A stretch of DNA of 64,000 nt from assembly GCA_030263385.1 (NCBI GenBank), contig SZOX01000004.1, positions 124,001 to 188,000 on the forward strand, written 5' to 3'. Numbering within the stretch: position 1 is the stretch's first letter; each line of letters starts with the position of its first letter. The notes under the pieces are model-generated. The model ran no database searches and was not told the DNA's origin. It saw only the letters and a list, made by a program, of their open reading frames with translations. Below, in pieces: positions 34,318-42,655 of this stretch. A program made the translations under genes and the position numbers. The stretch is from Zeimonas sp003577305. GTDB taxonomy: Bacteria > Pseudomonadota > Gammaproteobacteria > Burkholderiales > Burkholderiaceae_E.

Positions 34318-37300
34318 ATGGACGATAACGCGGCCGCGAGCCTGGTGCCGGGCACGTCGGAGTGGCTCGCCTTCGCATTCATCCGCGACGCGCCGCGCAT
34401 GCCCGGCGGCCAGTACCTGGGCATCGAAACGGCGCCAGTCGAACCCTGGCCGCATCAGCGCGTGGTTGCGCGCCGGCTCGTCGACGACTGGCCCCTCTCC
34501 TGGATGCTGTGCGACGAAGTGGGTTTGGGCAAGACGATCGAGGCGGGGCTCGCCCTGCGCGCGCTGCGCATGTCCGGCTGCGTCCGGCGCGCACTGATCG
34601 CGGTGCCCGCAGGCATCGTTGCGCAATGGCAGCGCGAGATGGCCGACAAGTGCCTGCTGCCGTTCGCCCGCGTGCTCGGCGGGCCGCAGCCCCGTCACCG
34701 GCTGTTGTTGCCGCACGAGCACGAGCGTGCCGCCACCTCGCTGTTCGAACCGGATCTGGCGATCGTTTCGACCGGGTTGATCACCAGGCGCGAGCGCCAG
34801 CCCGAACTGAAGGATGCAGATGGCTGGGAGCTGGCGCTGCTCGATGAGGCACATTGTGCGCGCCGCTCGAACCCGACCGCCGCGCCCGATCGGCCGGCGC
34901 GCTGGACGCGCCTGTACCGGATTGCGCGCGACCTGCTGCGTCCGAAGGCGCATGCGCTGTGGCTCGCCACCGCGACGCCGATGCAGCTCGAGCCGATCGA
35001 GGCGATCGATCTCGCATCGCTCACCCGGCGGCTCGGGCCGTTCGCGCTCGAACTCCGGGTCGCGCTCGCCTATTACGACCTGCTCGCGAAGCTGCGCGCC
35101 GGCGCCGAGCCCGAGCCGCTCGAATGGCGCTTTCTCGCGCGGGCGGCCAGACACGTGCTGCACTTCGATGCCGCGGCGGCGGCCTTCATCGAGCGCACAG
35201 CGATGCGCGGGCGTGCCGGCGCGGCGCTGCGACGCTGGCTCGAGGCCCCCGAGTCGGCCCGCGCCGCCCCGCCACGCTCGTTGCGCAAGGCGGTGCTGCG
35301 GCTGCTGTTCGCGGTCGCGCCGCTGTCGCGGGCCATGATGCGCCACGATCGCGGCCTGCTGCGCCGCTATCACCGGCAGGGACGCCTGCCTGCGCCGCTG
35401 CCTGTGCGCAAGGTGCACCTGCCCCCGATCCGGCTCACCGCCGCCGAGCGCGAAGTCTACGAACTCTTCGCGCCGTACTGCCGCGCGCTGGCCGATCAGG
35501 TCAGGGCGCACAGCAGTCAGCGCATCGCGGTCGGCTTCATGCTGAGTTTTTTCGGCCTGCGCTTCGCATCGAGCTACAAGGCGATTCACGACACCCTGGT
35601 GCGGCGGCGCGACAAGGTCGTCGCCACGCTCGAAAGCGGAGCGCCGCAGTCACCCGGTGAAACGGGCCGCCGGGACGAACGCGACTGGGAGGAGCACGAC
35701 TGGGAAGAGCGCGCCCACGACGAAGCCGATACGCCGGACGATGCGCTGCTGACGGCCGGCCTGCGCTGGCGCAGCCGGGTCGACCTCGCCTGGGAGGTCG
35801 AGCAGTTGACCGTGCTGCTCGGGCGGCTCGCGGCGCTCGCGCAGCTGCGCTCGCCGAAAGTACGTGCGCTGCTGAAGGCACTGCGCGCACGCCGCGGCGC
35901 GGACAGGCGCCTGCGGCAGACCGTCGTGTTCACGCGCTTCTACGACACGCTGGCCGACCTGCAGGGCTGGATCGAGCGCGACGAACCGTCGGTGCGTCTG
36001 GGCGTGTTCTCCGGGCCGCGTTGCGCGTGGATGGATGCAAGCGGCGCGTGGCATCGCGCCAGCCGCGAGGAAGTGAAGCGCCGATTCGTGCGCGGCGAGA
36101 TCGATTTGCTGTTGTGCACCGACGCTGCTGCCGAAGGGCTGAATCTCCAGGCGGCCGACCTGCTGGTCAATTTCGACCTGCCATGGAACCCGATGAAGCT
36201 CGAGCAGCGGATCGGCCGGATCGATCGCATCGGCCAGCGCCATCGGATGATCCACGTGATCAACCTCGCCTACCCGGGTACGGTGGAAGAGGAGGTGTAC
36301 GTCCGGCTGTTGCGGAGGATCCGGGATGCGACCGGCACCGTGGGCAGGCAACCCCTGGTCGTGCTGCCGGTGAATCCGGCCGACCTGCGCCGGCTGTCCA
36401 CCGGCGAACTGACCCCGGAGCGTCTCGAGACGATGGTGCGCGAGCGGCTGCGGCGGGTGCGCGAGCGCGCCGAATCGATGTCGCCCACCGCGGCCGAACT
36501 GCACGCGCTGTACCGCGAACTCGAAGACGAGGCTGCGGCGACACGGCTGCCGATCACGCTCGCGCAGGTTTTCGAGACGCTGTCCGGTTCGGCCACCCTG
36601 AAAGCGCTGGGCAGCGAGCGGATCGAGACGCCTCACGGGCCGGCGCTGCTGGTTCGCGGAATTCCCGGCTGCGAGCCATGCCTGCTCACCGTGTCGCGCG
36701 CGCTGTACGAGCGCGGCCTGCCCGAGCGCGACGAGCCGCTGCGCTTTGCGACCTGGGGCGAACCCGTCTTCGACGCACTGGTGGCGTACGTGCTCGCACG
36801 CGGCAGTGCCCCTGCGGGTTTCGCGCGCGCCAGTGCGCAGGTAGCGGAGACGCCGGCGAGCGTCGTCTCCTGGGTCGTGGCGACGCGTGCTCGCACGGTC
36901 GTCGTCGAGGAGTTCGCGCAACTCGCCGGGCTGCGACCGGCGCGCGTGCGTGCGCCAGACGCTGTGGCGCTCGAACGGGCCGCACAGCGCGCCGCCGCCC
37001 GCGCCGAAGCCGTTGCGCGCCTGAGGCGGGTCGAGCAGGACGCAGCACTGGCCGCGGCAACCCATCACCGGCTGCACCGTGCGCTGGCCGCAAAACTGGT
37101 TGCCGCCGCACCGAAGGGAAGCCGGCTGGGCGAACTGGAGGCACATCTGCCCGATGGCACGCGCACGCTGCGCATTCCGAAACTGGATCCGGCGCTGGTC
37201 GCAGCCGAAGCACGATACGGCCTGCTCGAGACCAGGGGTGATGCGGTCTACCTGCCGGCCTTCTACCAGCGCTGCCTGGTAGCGACGCTGCAGCGCGAAC

Positions 37301-37401
37301 GACTGGCGCTCAGGCGCGCACGGCGCCGCACCGGCGAAGAGGAGATCGCGCTCGCGGAACTGGCAGAGCGATTGCTGCGCGAAGCGAGTCTGATCCGATG
37401 A
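34318..37401 (+). CDS. SNF2/RapA-type ATP-dependent helicase
   Basis: A 1027-residue superfamily 2 helicase. Motif I is CDEVGLGKTIEAGLAL (Lys72), motif II LLDEAHCARR (DEAH at residues 176-179), motif III LATATPMQL, motif V CTDAAAEGLNLQAADLLVNFDLPWNP, motif VI QRIGRIDRIGQRH from residue 630. This matches SNF2 proteins and is closest in style to bacterial HepA/RapA. The C-terminal 370 residues are specific and unrecognised, with an Arg/Ala-rich coiled region (about residues 880-925). The ATG at 34318 follows AAGGGGCGAGG; upstream sequence belongs to the divergent Mut7-C remnant. RapA recycles RNA polymerase; SNF2 helicases also occur in phage defence (DISARM, for instance), but no partner genes are present, so the role stays open. 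Confidence 0.85.
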   Translation: MDDNAAASLVPGTSEWLAFAFIRDAPRMPGGQYLGIETAPVEPWPHQRVVARRLVDDWPLSWMLCDEVGLGKTIEAGLALRALRMSGCVRRALIAVPAGIVAQWQREMADKCLLPFARVLGGPQPRHRLLLPHEHERAATSLFEPDLAIVSTGLITRRERQPELKDADGWELALLDEAHCARRSNPTAAPDRPARWTRLYRIARDLLRPKAHALWLATATPMQLEPIEAIDLASLTRRLGPFALELRVALAYYDLLAKLRAGAEPEPLEWRFLARAARHVLHFDAAAAAFIERTAMRGRAGAALRRWLEAPESARAAPPRSLRKAVLRLLFAVAPLSRAMMRHDRGLLRRYHRQGRLPAPLPVRKVHLPPIRLTAAEREVYELFAPYCRALADQVRAHSSQRIAVGFMLSFFGLRFASSYKAIHDTLVRRRDKVVATLESGAPQSPGETGRRDERDWEEHDWEERAHDEADTPDDALLTAGLRWRSRVDLAWEVEQLTVLLGRLAALAQLRSPKVRALLKALRARRGADRRLRQTVVFTRFYDTLADLQGWIERDEPSVRLGVFSGPRCAWMDASGAWHRASREEVKRRFVRGEIDLLLCTDAAAEGLNLQAADLLVNFDLPWNPMKLEQRIGRIDRIGQRHRMIHVINLAYPGTVEEEVYVRLLRRIRDATGTVGRQPLVVLPVNPADLRRLSTGELTPERLETMVRERLRRVRERAESMSPTAAELHALYRELEDEAAATRLPITLAQVFETLSGSATLKALGSERIETPHGPALLVRGIPGCEPCLLTVSRALYERGLPERDEPLRFATWGEPVFDALVAYVLARGSAPAGFARASAQVAETPASVVSWVVATRARTVVVEEFAQLAGLRPARVRAPDAVALERAAQRAAARAEAVARLRRVEQDAALAAATHHRLHRALAAKLVAAAPKGSRLGELEAHLPDGTRTLRIPKLDPALVAAEARYGLLETRGDAVYLPAFYQRCLVATLQRERLALRRARRRTGEEEIALAELAERLLREASLIR

Positions 37402-37506
37402 CGACGGGCTTCGACGCCCGGCGCCAGGCATCGGCCAACCGGTTGCACCGCGCAGAAGGCCGAACAGGCTTGTCCGCGATGCCAGGGGGGAACCGCACCG
37501 ATCGGG

Positions 37507-37536
37507 TTGCAGCTCTTGCGTGGACGGGGGCATAAT
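37507..37536 (+). promoter_or_regulatory. Candidate promoter of the integrase-TetR fusion gene
   Basis: TTGCAG (37507-37512) and CATAAT (37531-37536) with an 18-base spacer precede the ATG at 37567, which has AGGAG nine bases upstream. The arrangement looks like the original promoter and leader of the integrase gene. Confidence 0.4.
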
Positions 37537-37566
37537 TCGGGGCAGATTTGCATAGGAGCCGAAAAA

Positions 37567-38658
37567 ATGCCCCTGACTGACATCGTCATTCGCCGCGCTC
37601 GGCCTGCCGCCAAACCCGTGCGCATATACGACGGCGGTGGGCTCTACATCGAAATTTCGCCTGCTGGCGGGAAGCTCTGGCGGTTCAAGTACCGATTCGA
37701 CGGAAAGGAGAAGAGGCTGGCACTGGGGGCGTATCCTGCCGTCCCGATTGTCGGATACAGGGACAAGGCCACGAGCCAGTGGATTCGAGGTGCGAGGGAA
37801 AAGCGCGACGAAGCACGGCGACTGCTGGCCAACGGGATCGACCCCGCCGAAAGCCGCAAGGCGCAGAAGTCGGCGAACGCCGGGCGTGCATCGGGAGCGA
37901 AGCGCAGCGGCCTTCCGGACGAGACGACGTGGGGCTGTCGCGTTCCCGGGCGAAGAGCGCAGCGGGAACTGAGAGAAGAGGTGCTCTACGAGACCGCGGC
38001 CCGCTGGTTCAACAGCCACGGCTATCACGGAACGTCGTTGAGCGACGTGGCGAAGGAACTCGGGATCACGAAGGCGGCGCTGTACAACTACGTCTCGAGC
38101 AAGAGGGAATTGCTCTACAACATACACCTCCGCTCGCTTCGAGCGGCGCAGGCTGCCCAGGACAGCGCCGCCACCGAGAGCACCGGGCTCGGCAGGGTCC
38201 GGAAGATGATCTTCAATTATGTCGCGGCGATCACCGAGTCGCCGACGGTGACGTTCATCCTGCTGGAAGACGGGGCCCTCGCTCCGGAGCAGGCCGAGGA
38301 GATACTGGCTGCCCGGCGCGCGCTCGATCACCGGTTCCGTGGTTGGGTCGCTGCGGGAGTACGCGACAAGTCGATCCTGGCATGCGATCCACAGCTGGTG
38401 TCTCTGCTAGTCACTGGGAGCATGGCGTGGCTGACGAAATGGTATGACCCGAGAGGACCGTGGACCGGCGAACAGGTGGCCGAAGCGATGAGTGCGCTAT
38501 ACGCGCGAATGCTGAGCAGTGCGCCCATCGGCCCATTGCCGGGCAGTGTCGGACAGGTCGTTCCCGAAGGCGGACTCTGGATGCCGCCAGTCGCACGGCC
38601 ACGCGGTGACGGATCCCGAACGGGCCGACGGGGCGGTCCGCACGACATTGACACGTGA
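37567..38658 (+). CDS. In-frame fusion: integrase Arm-binding domain (DUF4102) plus TetR-family regulator
   Basis: A single 363-residue frame. Residues 1-100 (MPLTDIVIRRARPAAKPV, YDGGGLYIEISPAGGKLWRF, LALGAYPAVPI, RRLLANGIDP) are the N-terminal Arm-DNA-binding domain of P4-type tyrosine integrases; the core-binding and catalytic domains are absent. After a 30-residue junction of no recognised homology, residues 136-185 form a TetR helix-turn-helix (VLYETAARWFNSHGYHGTSL, ITKAALYNYVSSKRELL), with a TetR-type ligand domain to about residue 325 and an unusual Pro/Arg-rich tail. An independent start for TetR might be the GTG at 37981, though its ribosome binding site is poor. The stop lies inside the next promoter (38648-38676), which carries a TetR-type palindrome. 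Likely controls the SBP and acyl-CoA dehydrogenase genes downstream. Confidence 0.75.
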   Translation: MPLTDIVIRRARPAAKPVRIYDGGGLYIEISPAGGKLWRFKYRFDGKEKRLALGAYPAVPIVGYRDKATSQWIRGAREKRDEARRLLANGIDPAESRKAQKSANAGRASGAKRSGLPDETTWGCRVPGRRAQRELREEVLYETAARWFNSHGYHGTSLSDVAKELGITKAALYNYVSSKRELLYNIHLRSLRAAQAAQDSAATESTGLGRVRKMIFNYVAAITESPTVTFILLEDGALAPEQAEEILAARRALDHRFRGWVAAGVRDKSILACDPQLVSLLVTGSMAWLTKWYDPRGPWTGEQVAEAMSALYARMLSSAPIGPLPGSVGQVVPEGGLWMPPVARPRGDGSRTGRRGGPHDIDT

Positions 38659-38676
38659 CCGAGCGGTCACTAAACT
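38648..38676 (+). promoter_or_regulatory. Strong promoter with TetR-type palindrome filling the spacer
   Basis: TTGACA (38648-38653, perfect -35) and TAAACT (38671-38676) are exactly 17 bases apart. Within the spacer, GTGACCG-AG-CGGTCAC (38655-38670) is a perfect 7-2-7 inverted repeat, the form expected for a TetR-family operator. Binding there would occlude RNA polymerase. It lies 120 bases before the ABC substrate-binding protein gene and overlaps the 3' end of the TetR fusion gene. Confidence 0.75.
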
Positions 38677-38796
38677 GATCGAACGGTTGGTATTGCTCGG
38701 CGTCGAGCGCCTGCGAAGCGATCGAACGGACTCGGGCATCGCCGGGGGGCGGATGCACAACGCGGTCTCGATCGTTCACTCACGAGAGGAAGGGAC

Positions 38797-39963
38797 ATGT
38801 ACTGGAGACTGATGACGCTGGGCGCCGCGCTGGCGCTCGTGGCGGGATCCGTGGCAGGGCAGACCCAGGGCGTGAGCAAGACCGAGATCGTGGTGGGCTC
38901 CCTGCAGGACCTGTCGGGCCCGATCGCCAGCCTTGGCAAGGCGAGCCGCAACGGGATGCAGATGAGGATCGACGAACAGAACGAGAAAGGCGGCGTTCAC
39001 GGCCGCAAGATCCGGTTCCTCGTCGAAGACCATGCATACGACCCCAAGCGTGCGGTCCTCGCGACGCACAAGTTGCTTGAACAGGACAAGATCTTCCTGA
39101 TGCTCGGGCACATCGGCACGCCGACGAACGTGGCGGTGATGCCGCTGCTGTTCGAGCGCAACGTCATCAATCTGTTTCCATTCAGCCCGGCGAGACAGAT
39201 GTTCGACCCGGTGCATCGTCTGAAGTTCGCGTCTTTCACGCCCTACCACGACCAGGTCCGGCAGTCCGTCCCTGTGCTCGTCAGGCAGAAGGGACTGAAG
39301 AAACCCTGCATCATCTACCAGGACGACGACTACGGTATCGAGCACCTCAAGGGCGCGGAGGAGGGCCTGAAAACAATCAACCTGCAATGGATCGAGAAGA
39401 CCTCGTACAAGCGAGGCGCCACCGACTTCTCGTCGCAGGTCGCGCGCATGAAAAGCGCGGGTTGCGACCTGGTTGTTCTCGGCACGCTCGTAAGGGAGAC
39501 GATCGGAACCGTTTCCGAGGCACGCAAGACGGGCTTCAGTCCGGTCTTTCTCGGCACGACTGGGCTCTACTATGACCAGATCCACAAGCTCGGTGGCCCC
39601 GCGATGGAGGGGATCATCGCCACCCATACCGCTGCGGTTCCCTATCCGGACAGCGGCTCCGAAGCGGTTCGGGCGTGGATCCAACGATACAAGAGCAAGT
39701 TCGGCGAAGATCCGTGGATGCACTCCGTCTACGGATATGCAAACGCAGAGGCCATGATCACCGCGCTCGAGAAAGCCGGGCCCGATCTCACCACCGATTC
39801 GCTCATCAGCGCGATCGAAGCGACCCGGTTTCCCACGGACATTTTCGGCAGTGCCGAAATGACCTTCAGCCCCACCAAGCGCCTCGGGTCGAGTCTTTAC
39901 CGCTTTGCCGAGATCCGCAACGGTCGCTGGGTGACGACGTCCGACTACTTCGGCGAGCGCTGA
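38797..39963 (+). CDS. Branched-chain amino acid/aromatic-type ABC substrate-binding protein
   Basis: A 388-residue periplasmic receptor of the LivK/type I superfamily. It begins with a signal peptide (LMTLGAALALVAGSVAGQ, cleaved near residue 22), then VGSLQDLSGPIASLGKASR and RIDEQNEKGGVHGRKIRF, both typical. Members of this family bind branched-chain amino acids, but many betaproteobacterial versions bind aromatic or dicarboxylic acids. No permease or ATPase genes accompany it, so it would need components from elsewhere. A GAGGAAGGGAC ribosome binding site precedes the ATG. Downstream acyl-CoA dehydrogenases suggest a carboxylic acid ligand. Confidence 0.9.
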   Translation: MYWRLMTLGAALALVAGSVAGQTQGVSKTEIVVGSLQDLSGPIASLGKASRNGMQMRIDEQNEKGGVHGRKIRFLVEDHAYDPKRAVLATHKLLEQDKIFLMLGHIGTPTNVAVMPLLFERNVINLFPFSPARQMFDPVHRLKFASFTPYHDQVRQSVPVLVRQKGLKKPCIIYQDDDYGIEHLKGAEEGLKTINLQWIEKTSYKRGATDFSSQVARMKSAGCDLVVLGTLVRETIGTVSEARKTGFSPVFLGTTGLYYDQIHKLGGPAMEGIIATHTAAVPYPDSGSEAVRAWIQRYKSKFGEDPWMHSVYGYANAEAMITALEKAGPDLTTDSLISAIEATRFPTDIFGSAEMTFSPTKRLGSSLYRFAEIRNGRWVTTSDYFGER

Positions 39964-40047
39964 ACCGCAGGCGGCGGCGCTGGTGCGCCGCGGCTCTCCT
40001 ACGCGCCCGGCGCCCTTGGCGTTGGCCGGGGGCGCGCAGGACTGACG

Positions 40048-41256
40048 ATGCATCTGGAATTCACGCCCGAAGATCAGGCTTTCCGCGCCATCGTGCGCGG
40101 GTTCATCGCTTCGAACCTGCCGACTGACATCGCGGCCAGGGTCAACGGTCGCCAACCGCTCGTCAAGGACGACTACACTCGATGGCAGAAGATCCTGCAC
40201 GGCAGAGGCTGGGGCGCGCCCGCATGGCCCCGCGAATTCGGCGGTGCCGGATGGACGCCGATCCAGCAATACATCTTCGAGGAAGAATGCGCGGCCGCCG
40301 GGGCGCCGATGCAGCTTCCGTTCGGCCCGAAGATGGTCGGTCCGGTCATCATCGCATTCGGCAACGAGTTCCAGCAGAGGCGATTTCTCCCTGGCATCGC
40401 TTCGGGCGAAGAGTGGTGGTGCCAAGGCTTCTCCGAACCAGATGCCGGTTCTGATCTGGCGTCCTTGAAGACGCGTGCCGAACGGGTTCCAGGCCCGGCC
40501 GGCGGGCGCTACCTGGTCAACGGGCAGAAGACCTGGACCACCTATGCCCATTACGCCGACTGGATCTTCTGTCTGGTGCGTACCCGAAGCGAGGGTCGCC
40601 CGCAAGAAGGGATTTCGTTCCTCCTGATCGACATGAAGACGCCCGGCATCAGCGTGCGTCCCATCGCCATGCTCGATGGAGCGCGCGAGATCAACGAAGT
40701 GTGGTTCGAAAACGTCGAGGTTCCGGTGTCCGGCCTCGTCGGCAACGAGAACAGGGGCTGGGCGTATGCCAAGTTCCTGCTCGACCAGGAACGCACCGAC
40801 ATCGCCCGGGTGGGCCGCTCCAAGGCCGCACTCGAATACCTGAAGACGATCGCCCGCCGTGAACTCGACGAAGGGCGCCCCCTGATCGAGAACCAGCGCT
40901 TTCGCGACAGGGTCGCGCAGGTCGAGCTCGAACTGATCGCCCTCGAGATCACGAACCTGCGCACGCTGTCGAACATGGCCCGGAAACGGGCATCGGGTCC
41001 GGAGCCATCGCTGCTGAAGATCAAGGGCTCGGAGATCGAACAGATGCTGAGCGAATTGATGATGCAGGCACTGGGCCATCGCTCGATCGTCCAGATCGGC
41101 GAATCGATCGGTGCAGACCAACGCGGCGATCCGATTCACCGGGTTTTCGAGGCGCCACTGACCGGCAACTATCTGAACTGCCGAAAGACGTCCATATACG
41201 GCGGCTCCAACGAGATCCAGAAGAACATCATCTCCAGGATCATCCTGGGACTCTGA
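40048..41256 (+). CDS. Acyl-CoA dehydrogenase, PimC-like subunit
   Basis: A 402-residue FAD flavoprotein of the acyl-CoA dehydrogenase fold. It has WCQGFSEPDAGSDLASLKT (the first ACAD signature), VNGQKTWTTYAHYADWI, and a C-terminal SIYGGSNEIQKNIISR. The usual MCAD catalytic glutamate position (IYEGT) is glycine here, as in the larger subunits of paired ACADs. It is most like the large subunit of pimeloyl-CoA dehydrogenase (PimC), which pairs with PimD. The start at 40048 lies 84 bases after the SBP gene and the next ACAD follows 22 bases later, suggesting one operon and a heteromeric enzyme. Confidence 0.9.
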   Translation: MHLEFTPEDQAFRAIVRGFIASNLPTDIAARVNGRQPLVKDDYTRWQKILHGRGWGAPAWPREFGGAGWTPIQQYIFEEECAAAGAPMQLPFGPKMVGPVIIAFGNEFQQRRFLPGIASGEEWWCQGFSEPDAGSDLASLKTRAERVPGPAGGRYLVNGQKTWTTYAHYADWIFCLVRTRSEGRPQEGISFLLIDMKTPGISVRPIAMLDGAREINEVWFENVEVPVSGLVGNENRGWAYAKFLLDQERTDIARVGRSKAALEYLKTIARRELDEGRPLIENQRFRDRVAQVELELIALEITNLRTLSNMARKRASGPEPSLLKIKGSEIEQMLSELMMQALGHRSIVQIGESIGADQRGDPIHRVFEAPLTGNYLNCRKTSIYGGSNEIQKNIISRIILGL

Positions 41257-41278
41257 GCATCCCGACGGGGCCCCGCAG

Positions 41279-42421
41279 ATGGATTTCGACTACCAGGAAG
41301 AACAACTGGCGCTGCAGCAAACCCTGGACCGCTTCATCCGCAGCGAGTACAGCTTCGAGAGGCGCCGGAATATCATCGCGTCACCGGACGGATTCAGTCG
41401 CCAGGTCTGGTCGAAGTTCTCCCATCTGGGCATCCTCGGCATCCCCTTTTCCGGCCACCTCGGCGACATCGACGCGACTGCGATCGGTACGATGGTCGTC
41501 ATGGAGATTCTGGGGCGCGGTCTGGTCGTCGAACCGTATCTGACGACGGTCGTCCTGTGCGGTGGTCTGATTCGCGATGCCGGCAGCGTGCTCCAACGGG
41601 AGACGCTGTTGCCGCTCGTTGCCGGCGGCTCCCTGTTGATGGCGCTCGGCCACCACGAGCCCGGCACGCGCTACGAATTGAATCATGTCGCCACGAGGGC
41701 CAGGACAGAGGGTCGCGGCTACGTGATCGACGGCGCCAAGTCGGTTGTGCTCGGAGGCGACACCGCTGACAAGCTGATCGTTTCTGCGCGCACAAGCGGT
41801 GACTCGCGCAACGATCTCGGCATCTCGCTCTTCGTCGTCGATGCGACAGCCCCTGGGGTTCGCATCCATGGCTACCCGACGCACGATGCCAGGCGCGCGG
41901 CCGACGTCGAACTCGCAGCGGTGCGGGTCGATTCCGACGCCCTGGTGGGGGAAAGGGACCAGGCACTGCCGGTCATCGAACGCGCAGTCGACTATTCGAT
42001 TGCGGCACTTTGCGCTGAAGCAGTCGGCATCATGTCCGCCCTCAACGAGATGACGCTCGAATACCTGAGGGTACGCAGACAATTCGGCCAGGCGATCGGC
42101 AGCTTCCAGGCTCTGCAACACCGGGTGGTCGACATGGTAATCGCGACAGAACAGGCGCGCTCGATGGCGATGCTGGCGGCCATGCGCGCCGATTCGATCG
42201 ATGCAGCGAAGCGGCGTTTCGCTCTCTCGGCCGCCAAGGCCTATGTTGGACAGGCGGCGCGCCGCGTCGGCCAAGAGGCAGTCCAGTTGCACGGCGGTAT
42301 GGGCGTGGTCGACGAGCTCATCGTCAGTCACTATTTCAAGCGCCTTACGATGATCAATGCCACATTCGGCGATGCCGACCACCACCTCGGTTGCGTCAGC
42401 GATCGTTTATTGACCGCCTGA
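41279..42421 (+). CDS. Acyl-CoA dehydrogenase, PimD-like subunit
   Basis: A 380-residue second acyl-CoA dehydrogenase with a less conserved N-terminal half (weak FAD signature: MALGHHEPGTRYELNHVATR) but a clear C-terminal half (RRQFGQAIGSFQALQHRVVDM, QEAVQLHGGMGVVDELIVSHYFKR). This matches the small, PimD-like partner in alpha2beta2 ACADs, where active sites form between different subunits. It lies directly behind the PimC-like gene. Substrate is unknown; pimeloyl-CoA-type dicarboxylyl or aromatic ring-derived acyl-CoA are plausible. The 234 bases that follow (to DedA) contain no gene I can support. Confidence 0.88.
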   Translation: MDFDYQEEQLALQQTLDRFIRSEYSFERRRNIIASPDGFSRQVWSKFSHLGILGIPFSGHLGDIDATAIGTMVVMEILGRGLVVEPYLTTVVLCGGLIRDAGSVLQRETLLPLVAGGSLLMALGHHEPGTRYELNHVATRARTEGRGYVIDGAKSVVLGGDTADKLIVSARTSGDSRNDLGISLFVVDATAPGVRIHGYPTHDARRAADVELAAVRVDSDALVGERDQALPVIERAVDYSIAALCAEAVGIMSALNEMTLEYLRVRRQFGQAIGSFQALQHRVVDMVIATEQARSMAMLAAMRADSIDAAKRRFALSAAKAYVGQAARRVGQEAVQLHGGMGVVDELIVSHYFKRLTMINATFGDADHHLGCVSDRLLTA

Positions 42422-42655
42422 GTGGACACAGGTCTTGCCGCCGCCTGCGCTGTCGTCTGGTGGCTACGGATCTCGCTTCTCGACGATCCCGCGGCCGTCC
42501 TGGAAGGGCGCCAGACACGGAGGGCTCGCGATCCGCGATGCGCATGTATTCCGCATCAATGCCCATCGCCAGGTTGGAGCTCCCATATTTCACCTTTGAG
42601 TCGACGCAGGCATGATGTCCGGCGCACGCTTCACACGACTCGTCGGAGAAGAGCC

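Noticed and set aside
37402..37566. A tRNA gene or attachment site next to the integrase remnant
   Set aside because: P4-type integrases often lie beside a tRNA, but I could not find a cloverleaf or a repeated att core here.
35650..38331. 893-codon minus-strand frame opposite the helicase and integrase-TetR genes
   Set aside because: Antisense to clear protein-coding genes with no motifs of its own.
34318..38658. A phage-defence island (helicase plus integrase)
   Set aside because: Only one intact gene of possible relevance is present and no nuclease, methylase or effector lies alongside; there is not enough to call a system.
42422..42655. Possible short gene between the second acyl-CoA dehydrogenase and DedA
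   Set aside because: No frame shows a credible start, ribosome binding site or recognisable sequence on either strand.
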